64,000 bases of DNA, from positions 62,001 through 126,000 of the forward strand of contig CAMFYL010000002.1 of NCBI GenBank assembly GCA_946002055.1, written 5' to 3'. The notes beneath the pieces are model-generated. The model did not search any database. It was not told where the DNA came from and saw nothing but the letters and a program-made list of their open reading frames with translations. A program made the position numbers and the translations under genes. Below, one piece after another: positions 8,391-16,242 of the stretch (positions are counted from its first letter, which is position 1; each line of letters begins with the position of its first letter). Origin of the DNA: an uncultured Roseburia sp. (GTDB lineage: Bacteria; Bacillota; Clostridia; Lachnospirales; Lachnospiraceae).

Positions 8391-8633
8391 GATTGTTTTG
8401 AAGAATTCATCAAAGGATATTTGGTACAAATCAGCCAAGGCAATCAGTAGGTCCACAGTTGGATTATTTATTCCCATCTCAATTTTTGAATAAGTGGATC
8501 TTGCTATATCAATCCCTCTAAGCTGAAGTTGTGTCAGAACATCACGGTTTCGCAAGTTATGTTCTAAACGAAGTCTTTTAATGTTTTTGCCGAGTATATG
8601 ATTCTCTCGTTGATTTACTCTTTCCATTCGCAT
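8382..8633 (-). CDS. XRE-family helix-turn-helix regulator
   Basis: An 83-aa DNA-binding protein consisting almost only of a Cro/CI-type HTH domain: LGKNIKRLRLEHNLRNRDVLTQL, a turn, and the recognition part DIARSTYSKIEMGINNPTVDLL. Members of this size often control one adjacent operon and act without a separate effector domain. It is divergent from the hypothetical gene at 8746, with 112 bp between them. A strong terminator overlaps its stop codon. The target is unknown. Confidence 0.85.
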   Translation of the reverse strand: MRMERVNQRENHILGKNIKRLRLEHNLRNRDVLTQLQLRGIDIARSTYSKIEMGINNPTVDLLIALADLYQISFDEFFKTIED

Positions 8634-8745
8634 CCCCCTATCAGAAGAATTTTAAAGCGTTGTCTACACACAGTGGTTCCAAAATGGCACCAATCATGAT
8701 AGAATAGTGTGTGACAATGGAAATGAGATTATTGGGGATTATAGT

Positions 8746-9015
8746 ATGAAATTATTTGCTTATGTAGAGCTAGAGGCAGAAAGTTGCCTTCATGGTGGTA
8801 TTATTGAAGGTCTATCAAGGTTTGAACAGTTAAATCACGATATTAAGGCGATGAATTCTTGTGGGTATATTGATGAAGACACCGCCAACATACTTAGTGA
8901 AATTGTGAAGTCACATTATGATAAGTTTATGGTATTATTGGAGAGTGGAAAATGTGTTGCATCTGATGAAAGAGGAGATGAATCACCCGGAGGCTCCCCT
9001 CAGTATGGCAATTGA
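8746..9015 (+). CDS. Hypothetical protein, 89 aa
   Basis: I do not recognise a family. The protein is soluble, acidic and mostly helical in appearance, beginning MKLFAYVELEAESCLHGG; the tail is low-complexity (DERGDESPGGSPQYGN). The ATG at 8746 follows GGGGAT by 8 nt, which is why I prefer it to a start 13 codons upstream that lacks a site. A second short frame (8966-9061, 31 codons starting MKEEMNHPEAPLS) overlaps its end in another frame, preceded by no clear ribosome site; it could be a frameshifted former C-terminus. It is divergent from the XRE gene. Confidence 0.55.
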   Translation: MKLFAYVELEAESCLHGGIIEGLSRFEQLNHDIKAMNSCGYIDEDTANILSEIVKSHYDKFMVLLESGKCVASDERGDESPGGSPQYGN

Positions 9016-9077
9016 TGAATACGGCGGCAGTGTAGCTGGAGACATGATAAAAAGTAGCTAATTAAGGAGGAACAGGA

Positions 9078-9683
9078 ATGAATCGCTTAATGATATATGT
9101 ACACGGCCAGGGCGGCAGTGCAGAGGAAGCAGAGCACTACAAAACCCTTTTTACAGGATGTGATGTAGAGGGCTTTGACTATAAAGCGCAAACACCGTGG
9201 GAGGCGAATGAAGAATTTGCCAGTTACTTTGATTCTGTAAGCAAAGGATACGATTCTATCATATTGATTGCCAATAGCATTGGAGCATTCTTTTCTATGA
9301 GTGCATTGTCTGATAAGAGGATTGATTTGGCCCTACTTATCTCTCCTATTGTAAATATGGAGAGGTTGATTATGGATATGATGATGTGGGCAAAAGTGAC
9401 GGAAGATGAATTGCAAAGGAAGAAAGAGATTCCCACGGAATTTGGTGAAACACTATCCTGGGAGTATTTGAGTTATGTGAGAAAATGGCCTATTACTTGG
9501 AAAATACCAACCCATATTTTATATGGTGAGAAGGATAATTTTATTTCCATGGAAACCGTGTCTGAATTTGCAAAATCCGTTGGGGCCACGATTACCGTAA
9601 TGGAAGGTGGTGAACATTGGTTCCATACAGCAGAGCAGATGGAGTTTCTTGATGCATGGATAAAACAAGTAATGGAGGAGTAA
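9078..9683 (+). CDS. Alpha/beta hydrolase
   Basis: A 201-aa soluble hydrolase of the compact serine-hydrolase type. Visible elements: oxyanion-loop HGQGGSAEEA near residue 9, nucleophile elbow ANSIGAF with Ser near residue 68, acid in YGEKDNF near 151, and catalytic His in GGEHWFH near 178. The elbow is A-N-S-I-G rather than the usual G-x-S-x-G, so the first Gly is replaced. The substrate (ester, lactone or peptide) cannot be told. TTAAGGAGG precedes the start. It is followed 52 nt later by an acetyltransferase gene, probably on the same transcript. Confidence 0.85.
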   Translation: MNRLMIYVHGQGGSAEEAEHYKTLFTGCDVEGFDYKAQTPWEANEEFASYFDSVSKGYDSIILIANSIGAFFSMSALSDKRIDLALLISPIVNMERLIMDMMMWAKVTEDELQRKKEIPTEFGETLSWEYLSYVRKWPITWKIPTHILYGEKDNFISMETVSEFAKSVGATITVMEGGEHWFHTAEQMEFLDAWIKQVMEE

Positions 9684-9735
9684 GCAACCCGATCCATCAG
9701 AGGAGGAATGACAACAGAAATTAGGAGGTTAACAT

Positions 9736-10272
9736 ATGACATTTGAAACAGAAAGATTAATTCTTCGTCCGTGGAAAGATAGTGACGCAGAGAGTTTATA
9801 CAAGTACGCTAAGGACCCAGAGGTGGGCCCCATCGCGGGATGGCCGGTGCATACAAGTGTAGAGAATAGTTTGGATATCATTCGTACAGTGCTTTCGGCA
9901 GAGGAGACATACGCAGTATGCTTAAAAGAGGATAATGTGGCTATCGGAAGCATAGGATTGATTCCCCCGGCTCAGTCCCATACAGAGGTGACAGATGACG
10001 AAATGGAAGTGGGCTATTGGATTGGCGTTCCTTTCTGGGGACAAGGATTGATGCCTGAGGCGGTGAGAAGAATCCTTCAGCATGCCTTTGAGGATTTGCA
10101 TTGCAGTGCCATGTGGTGTGGATATTATGACGGTAATGTCAAATCAAAACGTTGTCAGGAGAAATGTGGATTTACCTATCACCACACAGAGGAAAATAAG
10201 CCATGTGAATTAATGGGAGATATCAGAACGGAGCATTTTACAAAGCTAACAAGAGAAGAGTGGAGCCATTAG
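9736..10272 (+). CDS. GNAT-family N-acetyltransferase (RimJ/RimL-like)
   Basis: A 178-aa acetyl-CoA-dependent N-acyltransferase. It opens with the class-typical FETERLILRPWKDSDAESLY. Motif A is seen as EVGYWIGVPFWGQGLMPEAVRRIL, where Q/R-x-x-G-x-A is represented by GQGLMPEA and binds the CoA pyrophosphate. The C-terminal strand has NVKSKRCQEKCGFTYH. It may acetylate an N-terminal or a small amine; substrate unassigned. RBS AGGAGG at 9723. The last codons AGC CAT TAG lie inside a palindromic repeat, so the native C-terminus was probably replaced or trimmed by repeat insertion. Confidence 0.9.
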   Translation: MTFETERLILRPWKDSDAESLYKYAKDPEVGPIAGWPVHTSVENSLDIIRTVLSAEETYAVCLKEDNVAIGSIGLIPPAQSHTEVTDDEMEVGYWIGVPFWGQGLMPEAVRRILQHAFEDLHCSAMWCGYYDGNVKSKRCQEKCGFTYHHTEENKPCELMGDIRTEHFTKLTREEWSH

Positions 10273-10299
10273 AGACAGTCCCTAATGGTTCTTTTTTTA
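10263..10299. repeat. REP-like palindromic repeat, copy 2 (also terminator-like)
   Basis: GAGCCATTAG (10263-10272) pairs with CTAATGGTTC (10282-10291), followed by a T run. It overlaps the stop codon of the acetyltransferase gene and can act as its terminator. Confidence 0.8.
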
Positions 10300-10379
10300 T
10301 TGACAAAAAATGTAAAACAGCATTATGATTTTGTGGAGAAGAGATTACAGAATGTGAGCCCGATTGCAAAGGAGAAGAG

Positions 10380-12038
10380 ATGCATAAAAAACAGATCTTA
10401 GTGGTGGAAGATAACGAGTTTAACCGAGAAATGTTAAAGGAAATCCTGTCGGATGAATATGATGTGTTGGAAGCGGAAAATGGCAAGATAGGGCTGGAGG
10501 TTCTATCACAGAATAAAGAGAGCATTCAGTTGATTCTTTTGGATGTTATGATGCCGGTGATGGGAGGATTTGCCTTTTTAGATGAGATGCGAAAGGATGA
10601 AGAGTTGTCACTTATTCCGGTGATTGTGACAACCCAAGGTGATGGCGAGGAGTCGGAGATAGCATCTTTGGAGCACGGCGCCATTGACTTTGTTCCCAAG
10701 CCCTATCGTGCGCAGGTGCTAAAGCACAGAGTGGCCAGCATTATCAAGCTTCGAGAGACGGCGGCTATGGTGAATCAGTTTAAATATGACGCGCTCACCG
10801 GCCTATATACAAAAGAATACTTTTATAGAACGATCAGACAATGTCTGGATGACAATCCGGAAAAAGATTACACCATTCTCTGCTGCAATATCGAAAATTT
10901 CAAATTATATAACGATACCTACGGAAGAGAAGATGGAGATCAGCTTTTAGTCGAGGTGGCAGAACTTCTCAGAAAGAGCGTAGGAGAGGGTGCTATTTGT
11001 TGTAGATATAATGCCGATAGATTCTTATGTTTTCTGGATAGCGAGATGGAACGTCTGGGACGTAAGTTATTTCTTAAGGCAAGAGAAGAGAATCATTCTG
11101 CTTTGGTAAAGAATCTTTCTGTGAAGCTGGGGGTTTATGAAGTGGTGGATAAGTCCATTCCGGTGGAGCAAATGTGTGATCGGGCCATTTGGGTGGTCGA
11201 TACCATTCGGGGCATTTATAACCAGCATTTGGCTGTCTATGATGACACCCTTCGCAATAAGATTCTTCGGGAACAAGCCATTACAGATGCTATGGAAGAG
11301 GCTCTCGAAAAGGAACAGTTTACCGTTTATTTCCAGCCAAAATTCCGTTTACAGGATGGCAAGATGGTAGGTGCGGAGGCGTTAGTGCGTTGGATTCATC
11401 CAGACTGGGGATTTATGTCTCCCGGAGAGTTTATTCCTCTTTTTGAAAAGAATGGTTTTATCAGTCACTTGGATGAGTATGTATGGGAGCATACCTGTGC
11501 AAAATTAGCAGAGTGGAAGGAAAAAGGATATTCCCTAATTCCAATTTCTGTTAACGTATCCAGAGTGGATGTTTATTACGCAAAGCTTGTGAAAACGTTT
11601 TGCGATTTAATTGACAAATACAAGATTGATCCAAAGTATTTGCATTTGGAAATAACAGAAAGTGCCTATACGGAGAATCCGGACCAAATCATAAAGACGG
11701 TAGACGAGTTGAGAGAACTTGGCTTTGTGATTGAAATGGATGACTTTGGTAGTGGGTATTCTTCTTTGAATATGTTTAGCCAAATGTCCATTGATATTCT
11801 AAAAATTGATATGGCATTTATTCGCAGTGAACTATCGAAACCGGAGGAACGCAGCATCTTAAGCGATATTATTAATATGGCGCACCGTATGGAGCTTAAG
11901 GTAGTAGCGGAAGGCGTTGAGACAGATGATCAGAAGAATCGATTGCAGACCATGGTTTGTGATTACGCCCAGGGATATTTGTACGCAAAACCAATGCCGG
12001 CAGATGAATTTGAAGGCTGGATGAATCAGGCGAAATAG
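10380..12038 (+). CDS. Response regulator with degenerate GGDEF and intact EAL domain
   Basis: A 552-aa three-domain signalling protein. REC domain residues 1-~125: acidic pocket VVEDNE, phospho-Asp in LLDVMMP (~55), Lys in VPKPYR. A GGDEF-fold domain (~135-290) starts DALTGLY, but the active loop is YNADRF instead of GG(D/E)EF, so it is not expected to make c-di-GMP. The EAL domain (~300-545) keeps EALVRW, NVSRVD, EITES, DDFGSGYSSL, KIDMAFI and EGVE, so it should hydrolyse c-di-GMP to pGpG. Phosphorylation would tune this activity. No partner histidine kinase is adjacent. The start ATG follows GGAGAAGAG. Confidence 0.93.
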   Translation: MHKKQILVVEDNEFNREMLKEILSDEYDVLEAENGKIGLEVLSQNKESIQLILLDVMMPVMGGFAFLDEMRKDEELSLIPVIVTTQGDGEESEIASLEHGAIDFVPKPYRAQVLKHRVASIIKLRETAAMVNQFKYDALTGLYTKEYFYRTIRQCLDDNPEKDYTILCCNIENFKLYNDTYGREDGDQLLVEVAELLRKSVGEGAICCRYNADRFLCFLDSEMERLGRKLFLKAREENHSALVKNLSVKLGVYEVVDKSIPVEQMCDRAIWVVDTIRGIYNQHLAVYDDTLRNKILREQAITDAMEEALEKEQFTVYFQPKFRLQDGKMVGAEALVRWIHPDWGFMSPGEFIPLFEKNGFISHLDEYVWEHTCAKLAEWKEKGYSLIPISVNVSRVDVYYAKLVKTFCDLIDKYKIDPKYLHLEITESAYTENPDQIIKTVDELRELGFVIEMDDFGSGYSSLNMFSQMSIDILKIDMAFIRSELSKPEERSILSDIINMAHRMELKVVAEGVETDDQKNRLQTMVCDYAQGYLYAKPMPADEFEGWMNQAK

Positions 12039-12051
12039 GCAAACATGAAAG

Positions 12052-12086
12052 AACCTGGATGTCAGAGATGATATTCAGGTTTTTTA
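12052..12086 (+). terminator. Terminator after the EAL-domain gene
   Basis: AACCTGGA (12052-12059) and TTCAGGTT (12074-12081), one mismatch, with a following T run. Confidence 0.75.
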
Positions 12087-12093
12087 GCCAGTG

Positions 12094-12144
12094 GAGCCAA
12101 TAGGGACAGTCCCTAATGGCACCCATGTCTGTCCCTATTGGCTC
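12094..12144. repeat. REP-like palindromic repeat, copy 3
   Basis: Perfect 16-bp arms GAGCCAATAGGGACAG (12094-12109) and CTGTCCCTATTGGCTC (12129-12144); a central inverted unit GGGACAGTCCC is nested in the left half. It lies 29 nt before the alcohol dehydrogenase start. Confidence 0.85.
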
Positions 12145-12172
12145 AATACTTTATGTAGGAGGGAAAAAATCT

Positions 12173-13357
12173 ATGGATAATTTTATCTATGAAACACCAA
12201 CCAAGGTGTATTTCGGAAAAGATGAAGAACTGAAGGTCGGTAAGTTGGTGGCGGAGTTTGCACCTAAGAAGGTTTTAATCCATTACGGTGGGCAATCTGC
12301 AAAAAAAAGTGGACTTCTTGATCGTGTAAAGAAATCTCTTGAGACGGAGAAGGTTTCTTATGTGGAATTAGGCGGTGTTGTGGCAAATCCGGAGCTTTCT
12401 TTGGTACGAGAGGGAATCAAACTTTGTCAGGAAGAGGGCGTAGATTTTGTGCTGGCTGTGGGAGGCGGATCTGTTATGGATTCTGCCAAAGATATCGCAA
12501 ATGGTGTGGCGAACCCTGAAGTTGATGTTTGGGACTTTTCTCTGGGCAAATGTGTACCGGAAAAAACCTTGAACAAGGGCTGCATTCTGACCCTTTCTGC
12601 AGCAGGTTCGGAGATGTCAAATTCTTGTGTCATCACCAATGAACAGACTGGTGAAAAGAGAGGGTACGGATGCTCTTGTAATAGAATGAATTTTACCATC
12701 GAGAATCCGGAGTTGACCTATACAGTAAGTCCCTATCAGACTGCTTGTGGCGCGGTGGATATTGCTATGCACACCATTGAGCGTTACTTTTGCCCAGGAG
12801 ATGATACGTATCTCACAGATGCCATTGCAGAAGCAGTCATTAAGAGCACAATGAAAGCAGGCGCGGACTGCATAAGGAACCCAGAGGATTACGAAGCAAG
12901 AGCCAATATGATGTGGGCATCTTCGTTGGCACATAATGGCCTCACCCAGTGCGGTCGAAATGTGATGTTGGTTGTTCACCAATTTGAACACGAGGTTTCT
13001 GGAATGTATCCGGAGGTGGCACACGGCGCTGGTTTGGCGGCGTTATGGTGCAGTTGGGCAAGATATGTGTATAGGGCGAATATTTCCAGGTGGCTTCAGT
13101 ATGCCACAAATGTATGGAATCTTGACATAGATTTTGAACACCCCCAAAGGACCATTGAAAAGGCAATTGATATGCAGGAACAGTATTATGCATCTATCGG
13201 AATGCCTACCAATCTAAAAAGTCTTGGTGTCAAGGAAGAAGATTTGGAAACCATGGCCTTAAAGTGTACGAGAAATAGAACGAGAAACCTTCCGGGATAT
13301 ATGACTCTAGAGTACGAGGATATCCTAGAAATTTATAAAATGGCACTTATTAGGTGA
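12173..13357 (+). CDS. Iron-containing alcohol dehydrogenase (BdhA/YqhD-like)
   Basis: A 394-aa NAD(P)H-dependent group III alcohol dehydrogenase. The N-terminal Rossmann part contains the nucleotide-binding GGGSVMDSAKDIANG. The metal ligands of the C-terminal helical domain are seen as DIAMHTIERYF, VVHQFEHEVSG and VAHGAGLAALW. The family reduces butyraldehyde and other aldehydes to alcohols, or removes toxic aldehydes, in the cytoplasm. I chose ATG 12173 because TAGGAGGG lies 9 nt upstream; a longer reading would start inside the palindromic repeat. The gene has its own leader and seems monocistronic. Confidence 0.93.
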   Translation: MDNFIYETPTKVYFGKDEELKVGKLVAEFAPKKVLIHYGGQSAKKSGLLDRVKKSLETEKVSYVELGGVVANPELSLVREGIKLCQEEGVDFVLAVGGGSVMDSAKDIANGVANPEVDVWDFSLGKCVPEKTLNKGCILTLSAAGSEMSNSCVITNEQTGEKRGYGCSCNRMNFTIENPELTYTVSPYQTACGAVDIAMHTIERYFCPGDDTYLTDAIAEAVIKSTMKAGADCIRNPEDYEARANMMWASSLAHNGLTQCGRNVMLVVHQFEHEVSGMYPEVAHGAGLAALWCSWARYVYRANISRWLQYATNVWNLDIDFEHPQRTIEKAIDMQEQYYASIGMPTNLKSLGVKEEDLETMALKCTRNRTRNLPGYMTLEYEDILEIYKMALIR

Positions 13358-13391
13358 TTGTAAACTATCATCTGCTCTCTGTTTTCATAAA

Positions 13392-13719
13392 GAATTGGTA
13401 GAGTTTATATGTGCGGAATATGGATTGCAAGAGGTGTTAGAGTGCTACCAGGCGGCGTATCTGTCTGAAACACCACCCGTTTATGATAATCATTTGCAGA
13501 TTCGGTGCGCTGTAGAGGATGATTTACAGACAATCATGACAACTTAGTTGGTTTTGTGGGGCAACATTTGGAAGGGAGCATAGGGCTGCTTGAGGTTATG
13601 CCTGAATACAGAATTTAATGCCCTTTGGTCAAATTGAAGTTGCGAATGACAAATCATTAGGATTACAACATAAATTAGGTATGCAGATTTCACAGGAAAA
13701 AGTTTACTGGATATTTTGA
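13392..13719 (+). pseudogene. Degenerate GNAT acetyltransferase gene
   Basis: Three pieces in shifted frames resemble consecutive parts of one acetyltransferase. The first reads ELVEFICAEYGLQEVLECY and ends at a stop after DDLQTIMTT. The second reads VGFVGQHLEGSIGLLEVMPEYR. The third reads PFGQIEVANDKSLGLQHKLG and then MQISQEKVYWIF, a typical GNAT C-terminus. Frameshifts, a stop and an apparent internal deletion separate them. No intact start exists. It fills the space between the alcohol dehydrogenase and tetR-type genes. Confidence 0.75.
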
Positions 13720-13722
13720 TAG

Positions 13723-14292
13723 CTAATGGATCATCTTACAACTGTCCACCATAGCAGATTTAGCTAATGCAGTTAGAGCTGCCAAATCCATTTTTGGATT
13801 GTCCTGCTTTAGCCAATAACTGTAAAGCCCCATAATGCCGCTGGCAATATATTGAGCATAATACTCCTTTCTGGTCTCGTCCAGGGAGGAGTTCTTGTTT
13901 GCCTGCAATAGGCAATATTTCATCGAATATACGGCATCATCCAGAAAGCGAGAACAACTGGGCTCTGTGAAAATGGCTCGATAAAAGTTTATTTTGCTAC
14001 CCACCACGTCTGAGATGCAATCAATAAAGGTGTCAATCTGATATTCACCATGAGCCTCCATTTTTTTCACAATCATATTCCGGGCAATTTCCTGCATCTC
14101 GCTGGCTACATCATCGATGCATTCATAGTGAAGATAGAAAGTCCGTCGGTCAATATTCGCCTCTCGGGCCAACTCGGAAATTGTGATGGATGTGTATGGC
14201 TTTCGCTGAATTAGTGAAACGAAAGCATTGTGAATGCTTTTCTTTGTCTTGTCTACCCGCCGGTCGGTTTTCTTTACTTTGTCTCTTTCCAT
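13723..14292 (-). CDS. TetR/AcrR-family regulator
   Basis: A 189-aa repressor. The N-terminal DNA-binding domain (~15-65) shows TKKSIHNAFVSLIQRKPYTSI, then ITISELAREANIDRRTFYLHYECI, the classic TetR helix-turn-helix. The C-terminal ligand/dimer domain is divergent and resembles the clostridial DhaS-like group. It is divergent from the DUF5692-like membrane gene at 14450; the 157-bp gap carries two TGTGCA/TGCACA palindromes, likely operators for both genes. The inducer is unknown. Confidence 0.9.
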   Translation of the reverse strand: MERDKVKKTDRRVDKTKKSIHNAFVSLIQRKPYTSITISELAREANIDRRTFYLHYECIDDVASEMQEIARNMIVKKMEAHGEYQIDTFIDCISDVVGSKINFYRAIFTEPSCSRFLDDAVYSMKYCLLQANKNSSLDETRKEYYAQYIASGIMGLYSYWLKQDNPKMDLAALTALAKSAMVDSCKMIH

Positions 14293-14328
14293 TTTTTACC
14301 TTTCGTTATGCCTCGGTTTCTGTGTATT

Positions 14329-14344
14329 TGTGCATTTTTGCACA
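14329..14344. promoter_or_regulatory. Putative TetR operator 1
   Basis: TGTGCA-TTTT-TGCACA, a perfect inverted repeat in the divergent promoter region. Confidence 0.45.
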
Positions 14345-14406
14345 TGAAACGGGAAACTGTCGATTGCTTTTTGCTGTTATGAAAGCTATTCTTATCATAA
14401 GAGAAA

Positions 14407-14421
14407 TGCACAAAGTGTGCA
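14407..14421. promoter_or_regulatory. Putative TetR operator 2
   Basis: TGCACA-AAG-TGTGCA, a perfect inverted repeat 28 nt before the membrane-protein start. It uses the same hexamers as operator 1, in the opposite order. Confidence 0.45.
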
Positions 14422-14449
14422 ATATTTTTTGGAAACGGAGGTTACGAAA

Positions 14450-15385
14450 ATGGGTATTTTGTATCATGTACCGGATTTTAAAACTTGGGGCTTTATGGCG
14501 TTTGTGTTGCTGGCGCTGATTGCATTCAATGAGTTGGGGAGAACAAAAAAGTGGGGCGGTATTTTGCTGTTTGTCATTGTCCCGGCCTTTTTGACCATTG
14601 CGGTGTGGCCTACCACGGCGGCTCCGGGCAACGAATACGGAACAGGAAACTGGTTTAACTGGGTAAAAACTTATTCTGCCCTGGCCGGTTGCATTGGCTT
14701 TATGTTGATTCGTTACATACCGAAAGTGGAGCAGAGCAAATTTGCAAAGTATTTTCCACCACTGATTCTTGCAGCAAATATTTGTGAGGCGGTATTGAGA
14801 GATTTTCAGGTTTATTCCTGGGGATTGACAGAAGGTGGTTACGTGGACAATCTTTGGACCATTTCAGGTCCATGGAATATCATGAATGGTATTGCCGGAA
14901 TTTTCAATATTTTACTGATCTGTGGTTGGTCAGGTATCTTTGTATCGAAGGACAACTCCAGAGATATGATGTGGCCGGACATGGACTGGATTTACATTTT
15001 GACTTATGATTTGTGGAATTTTGCCTACACCTATAACTGCATTTCTGATCATTCCGTATACTGTGGAATGCTGTTGCTTCTCTCTTGTACCATCCCGGCT
15101 TTCTTCATCAAGAGAGGTTGCTGGCTACAGCACAGAGCGCAGACATTGGCTCTTTGGATTATGTTTATTATGACAGTGCCAACCTTTGCAGATCGTGTAG
15201 CTCCGGTGCCTACCACGCACAACCCAACAGCATTCTTCATTGTGAGCCTGTTGGCTTTAGTAAGCAATGCAGGTTTGTTTATCTATCAGGTATATGTGAT
15301 TCGCAAGAACAAGAAGAATCCCCTCAAAGACGAACTTTATGTGGACACAACCAATTACAAGAAAATAATGGAACAGAATGCATAG
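14450..15385 (+). CDS. Multi-pass membrane protein (DUF5692-like)
   Basis: A 311-aa integral membrane protein with eight to nine hydrophobic segments, starting at FMAFVLLALIAFNELG and ending before the cytoplasmic basic tail RKNKKNPLKDELYVD. Trp/Tyr/Asn-rich loops (WPDMDWIYILTYDLWNFAY, YNCISDHSVYCG) are distinctive. I believe it belongs to the uncharacterised DUF5692 group, from memory only. ATG 14450 follows GGAGG by 8 nt; an upstream in-frame ATG lies in the operator region. The divergent TetR-type gene probably controls it, which would fit an inducible transporter or stress protein. Confidence 0.7.
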   Translation: MGILYHVPDFKTWGFMAFVLLALIAFNELGRTKKWGGILLFVIVPAFLTIAVWPTTAAPGNEYGTGNWFNWVKTYSALAGCIGFMLIRYIPKVEQSKFAKYFPPLILAANICEAVLRDFQVYSWGLTEGGYVDNLWTISGPWNIMNGIAGIFNILLICGWSGIFVSKDNSRDMMWPDMDWIYILTYDLWNFAYTYNCISDHSVYCGMLLLLSCTIPAFFIKRGCWLQHRAQTLALWIMFIMTVPTFADRVAPVPTTHNPTAFFIVSLLALVSNAGLFIYQVYVIRKNKKNPLKDELYVDTTNYKKIMEQNA

Positions 15386-15404
15386 AGATCAAAAGGGATT
15401 TATT

Positions 15405-15432
15405 GGGCCATCCGTATGGGTGGCCCTTTTTT
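15405..15432 (+). terminator. Terminator after the DUF5692-like gene
   Basis: GGGCCATCC (15405-15413), loop GTAT, GGGTGGCCC (15418-15426), then TTTTTT. Confidence 0.9.
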
Positions 15433-15434
15433 GT

Positions 15435-15480
15435 GCCATTAGGGACGGATACTAATGGCACCCAGATATGTCCCTAATGG
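15435..15480. repeat. REP-like palindromic repeat, copy 4
   Basis: GCCATTAGGGAC (15435-15446) and GTCCCTAATGG (15470-15480) flank the internal unit ACTAATGGCACCCAG. It directly follows a terminator T run. Confidence 0.8.
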
Positions 15481-15519
15481 AATAGTGGGAAAAAATATGA
15501 TATAATTTCGAAAAAACTC

Positions 15520-15550
15520 TTGACCTTCCACCTTGTGGAAACTGTATAAG
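15520..15550 (+). promoter_or_regulatory. MerR-type promoter with 19-bp spacer and operator
   Basis: A -35 TTGACC (15520-15525), a 19-bp spacer and -10 TATAAG (15545-15550). The spacer holds a perfect inverted repeat TTCCAC-CTT-GTGGAA. The overlong spacer with a central palindrome is the hallmark of promoters that MerR proteins untwist, here presumably by the gene just downstream. Confidence 0.75.
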
Positions 15551-15597
15551 TAAGGTACATCGAGCAGGTCAGAGATGAGAAAGGGAAAAGGAAAACT

Positions 15598-16242
15598 ATG
15601 AAAATCAAGCAAGTGGAGGAGCTGGTGGGTATCACAAGTAAGAATATCCGTTTTTACGAAGACCAAGGATTGCTTACCCCGGAAAGAGCGGATAACGGGT
15701 ATCGGGAATACCACCAGTCAGATGTGGTAGTGCTGAAACAAATTAAACTGTTGCGAAAGTTGGGCATTTCCGTGGAAGAAATTCATAGGGTTCTGGAACA
15801 TCATATTTCCCTGCACGACTGTCTGGAGAAGCGTATGGAAGGATTGCAAAAGGAGCGGGACAATACCGAAAAACTTTATGCATATGCCGGGGCAATGGTC
15901 GCCCGGGAAATCACCATCGACGCTTTGGATTGCGACCTCTGTCTTGACGAGATGGAAAACATGGAAAAGGAGGGAATAGATTTTGTGGATGTGAGCAAAG
16001 TCGATATTCACATGAAGAAAAAAGCAGGAGCGCTGGCAGGAGGCGTTGTGATGATTGTGCTGATGTGTTTGTTCATTGGTCTCGTTATTTGGGGCATGAG
16101 TACGGACCCCGAGATGCCACTTTTGGCGGGAATACTTTTCATTGGCATACCGGCAATCATTGTTATCGCAATTATTGTATCTATTAGAAACAGAGTAAAA
16201 GAAATTGACGGAGGAGAAGAAGATGAAGCTGCTAAGTATTGA
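15598..16242 (+). CDS. MerR-family regulator with two C-terminal membrane helices
   Basis: A 214-aa protein. Residues 1-~70 form a winged-helix MerR domain (VEELVGITSKNIRFYEDQGLL, then DNGYREYHQSD). A coiled-coil dimerisation helix follows. A Cys-containing acidic stretch (CDLCLDE) could bind metal or respond to redox. Two hydrophobic segments (residues ~143-165 and 173-195) predict membrane anchoring, which is unusual for MerR proteins. It likely activates its own promoter (15520-15550). It overlaps the next gene by 20 nt, so the two proteins are translationally coupled. Confidence 0.88.
   Translation: MKIKQVEELVGITSKNIRFYEDQGLLTPERADNGYREYHQSDVVVLKQIKLLRKLGISVEEIHRVLEHHISLHDCLEKRMEGLQKERDNTEKLYAYAGAMVAREITIDALDCDLCLDEMENMEKEGIDFVDVSKVDIHMKKKAGALAGGVVMIVLMCLFIGLVIWGMSTDPEMPLLAGILFIGIPAIIVIAIIVSIRNRVKEIDGGEEDEAAKY

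Noticed and set aside
12116..12172. Upstream in-frame start for the alcohol dehydrogenase
   Set aside because: Those codons lie in the palindromic repeat, and a strong ribosome site fits the ATG at 12173 instead.
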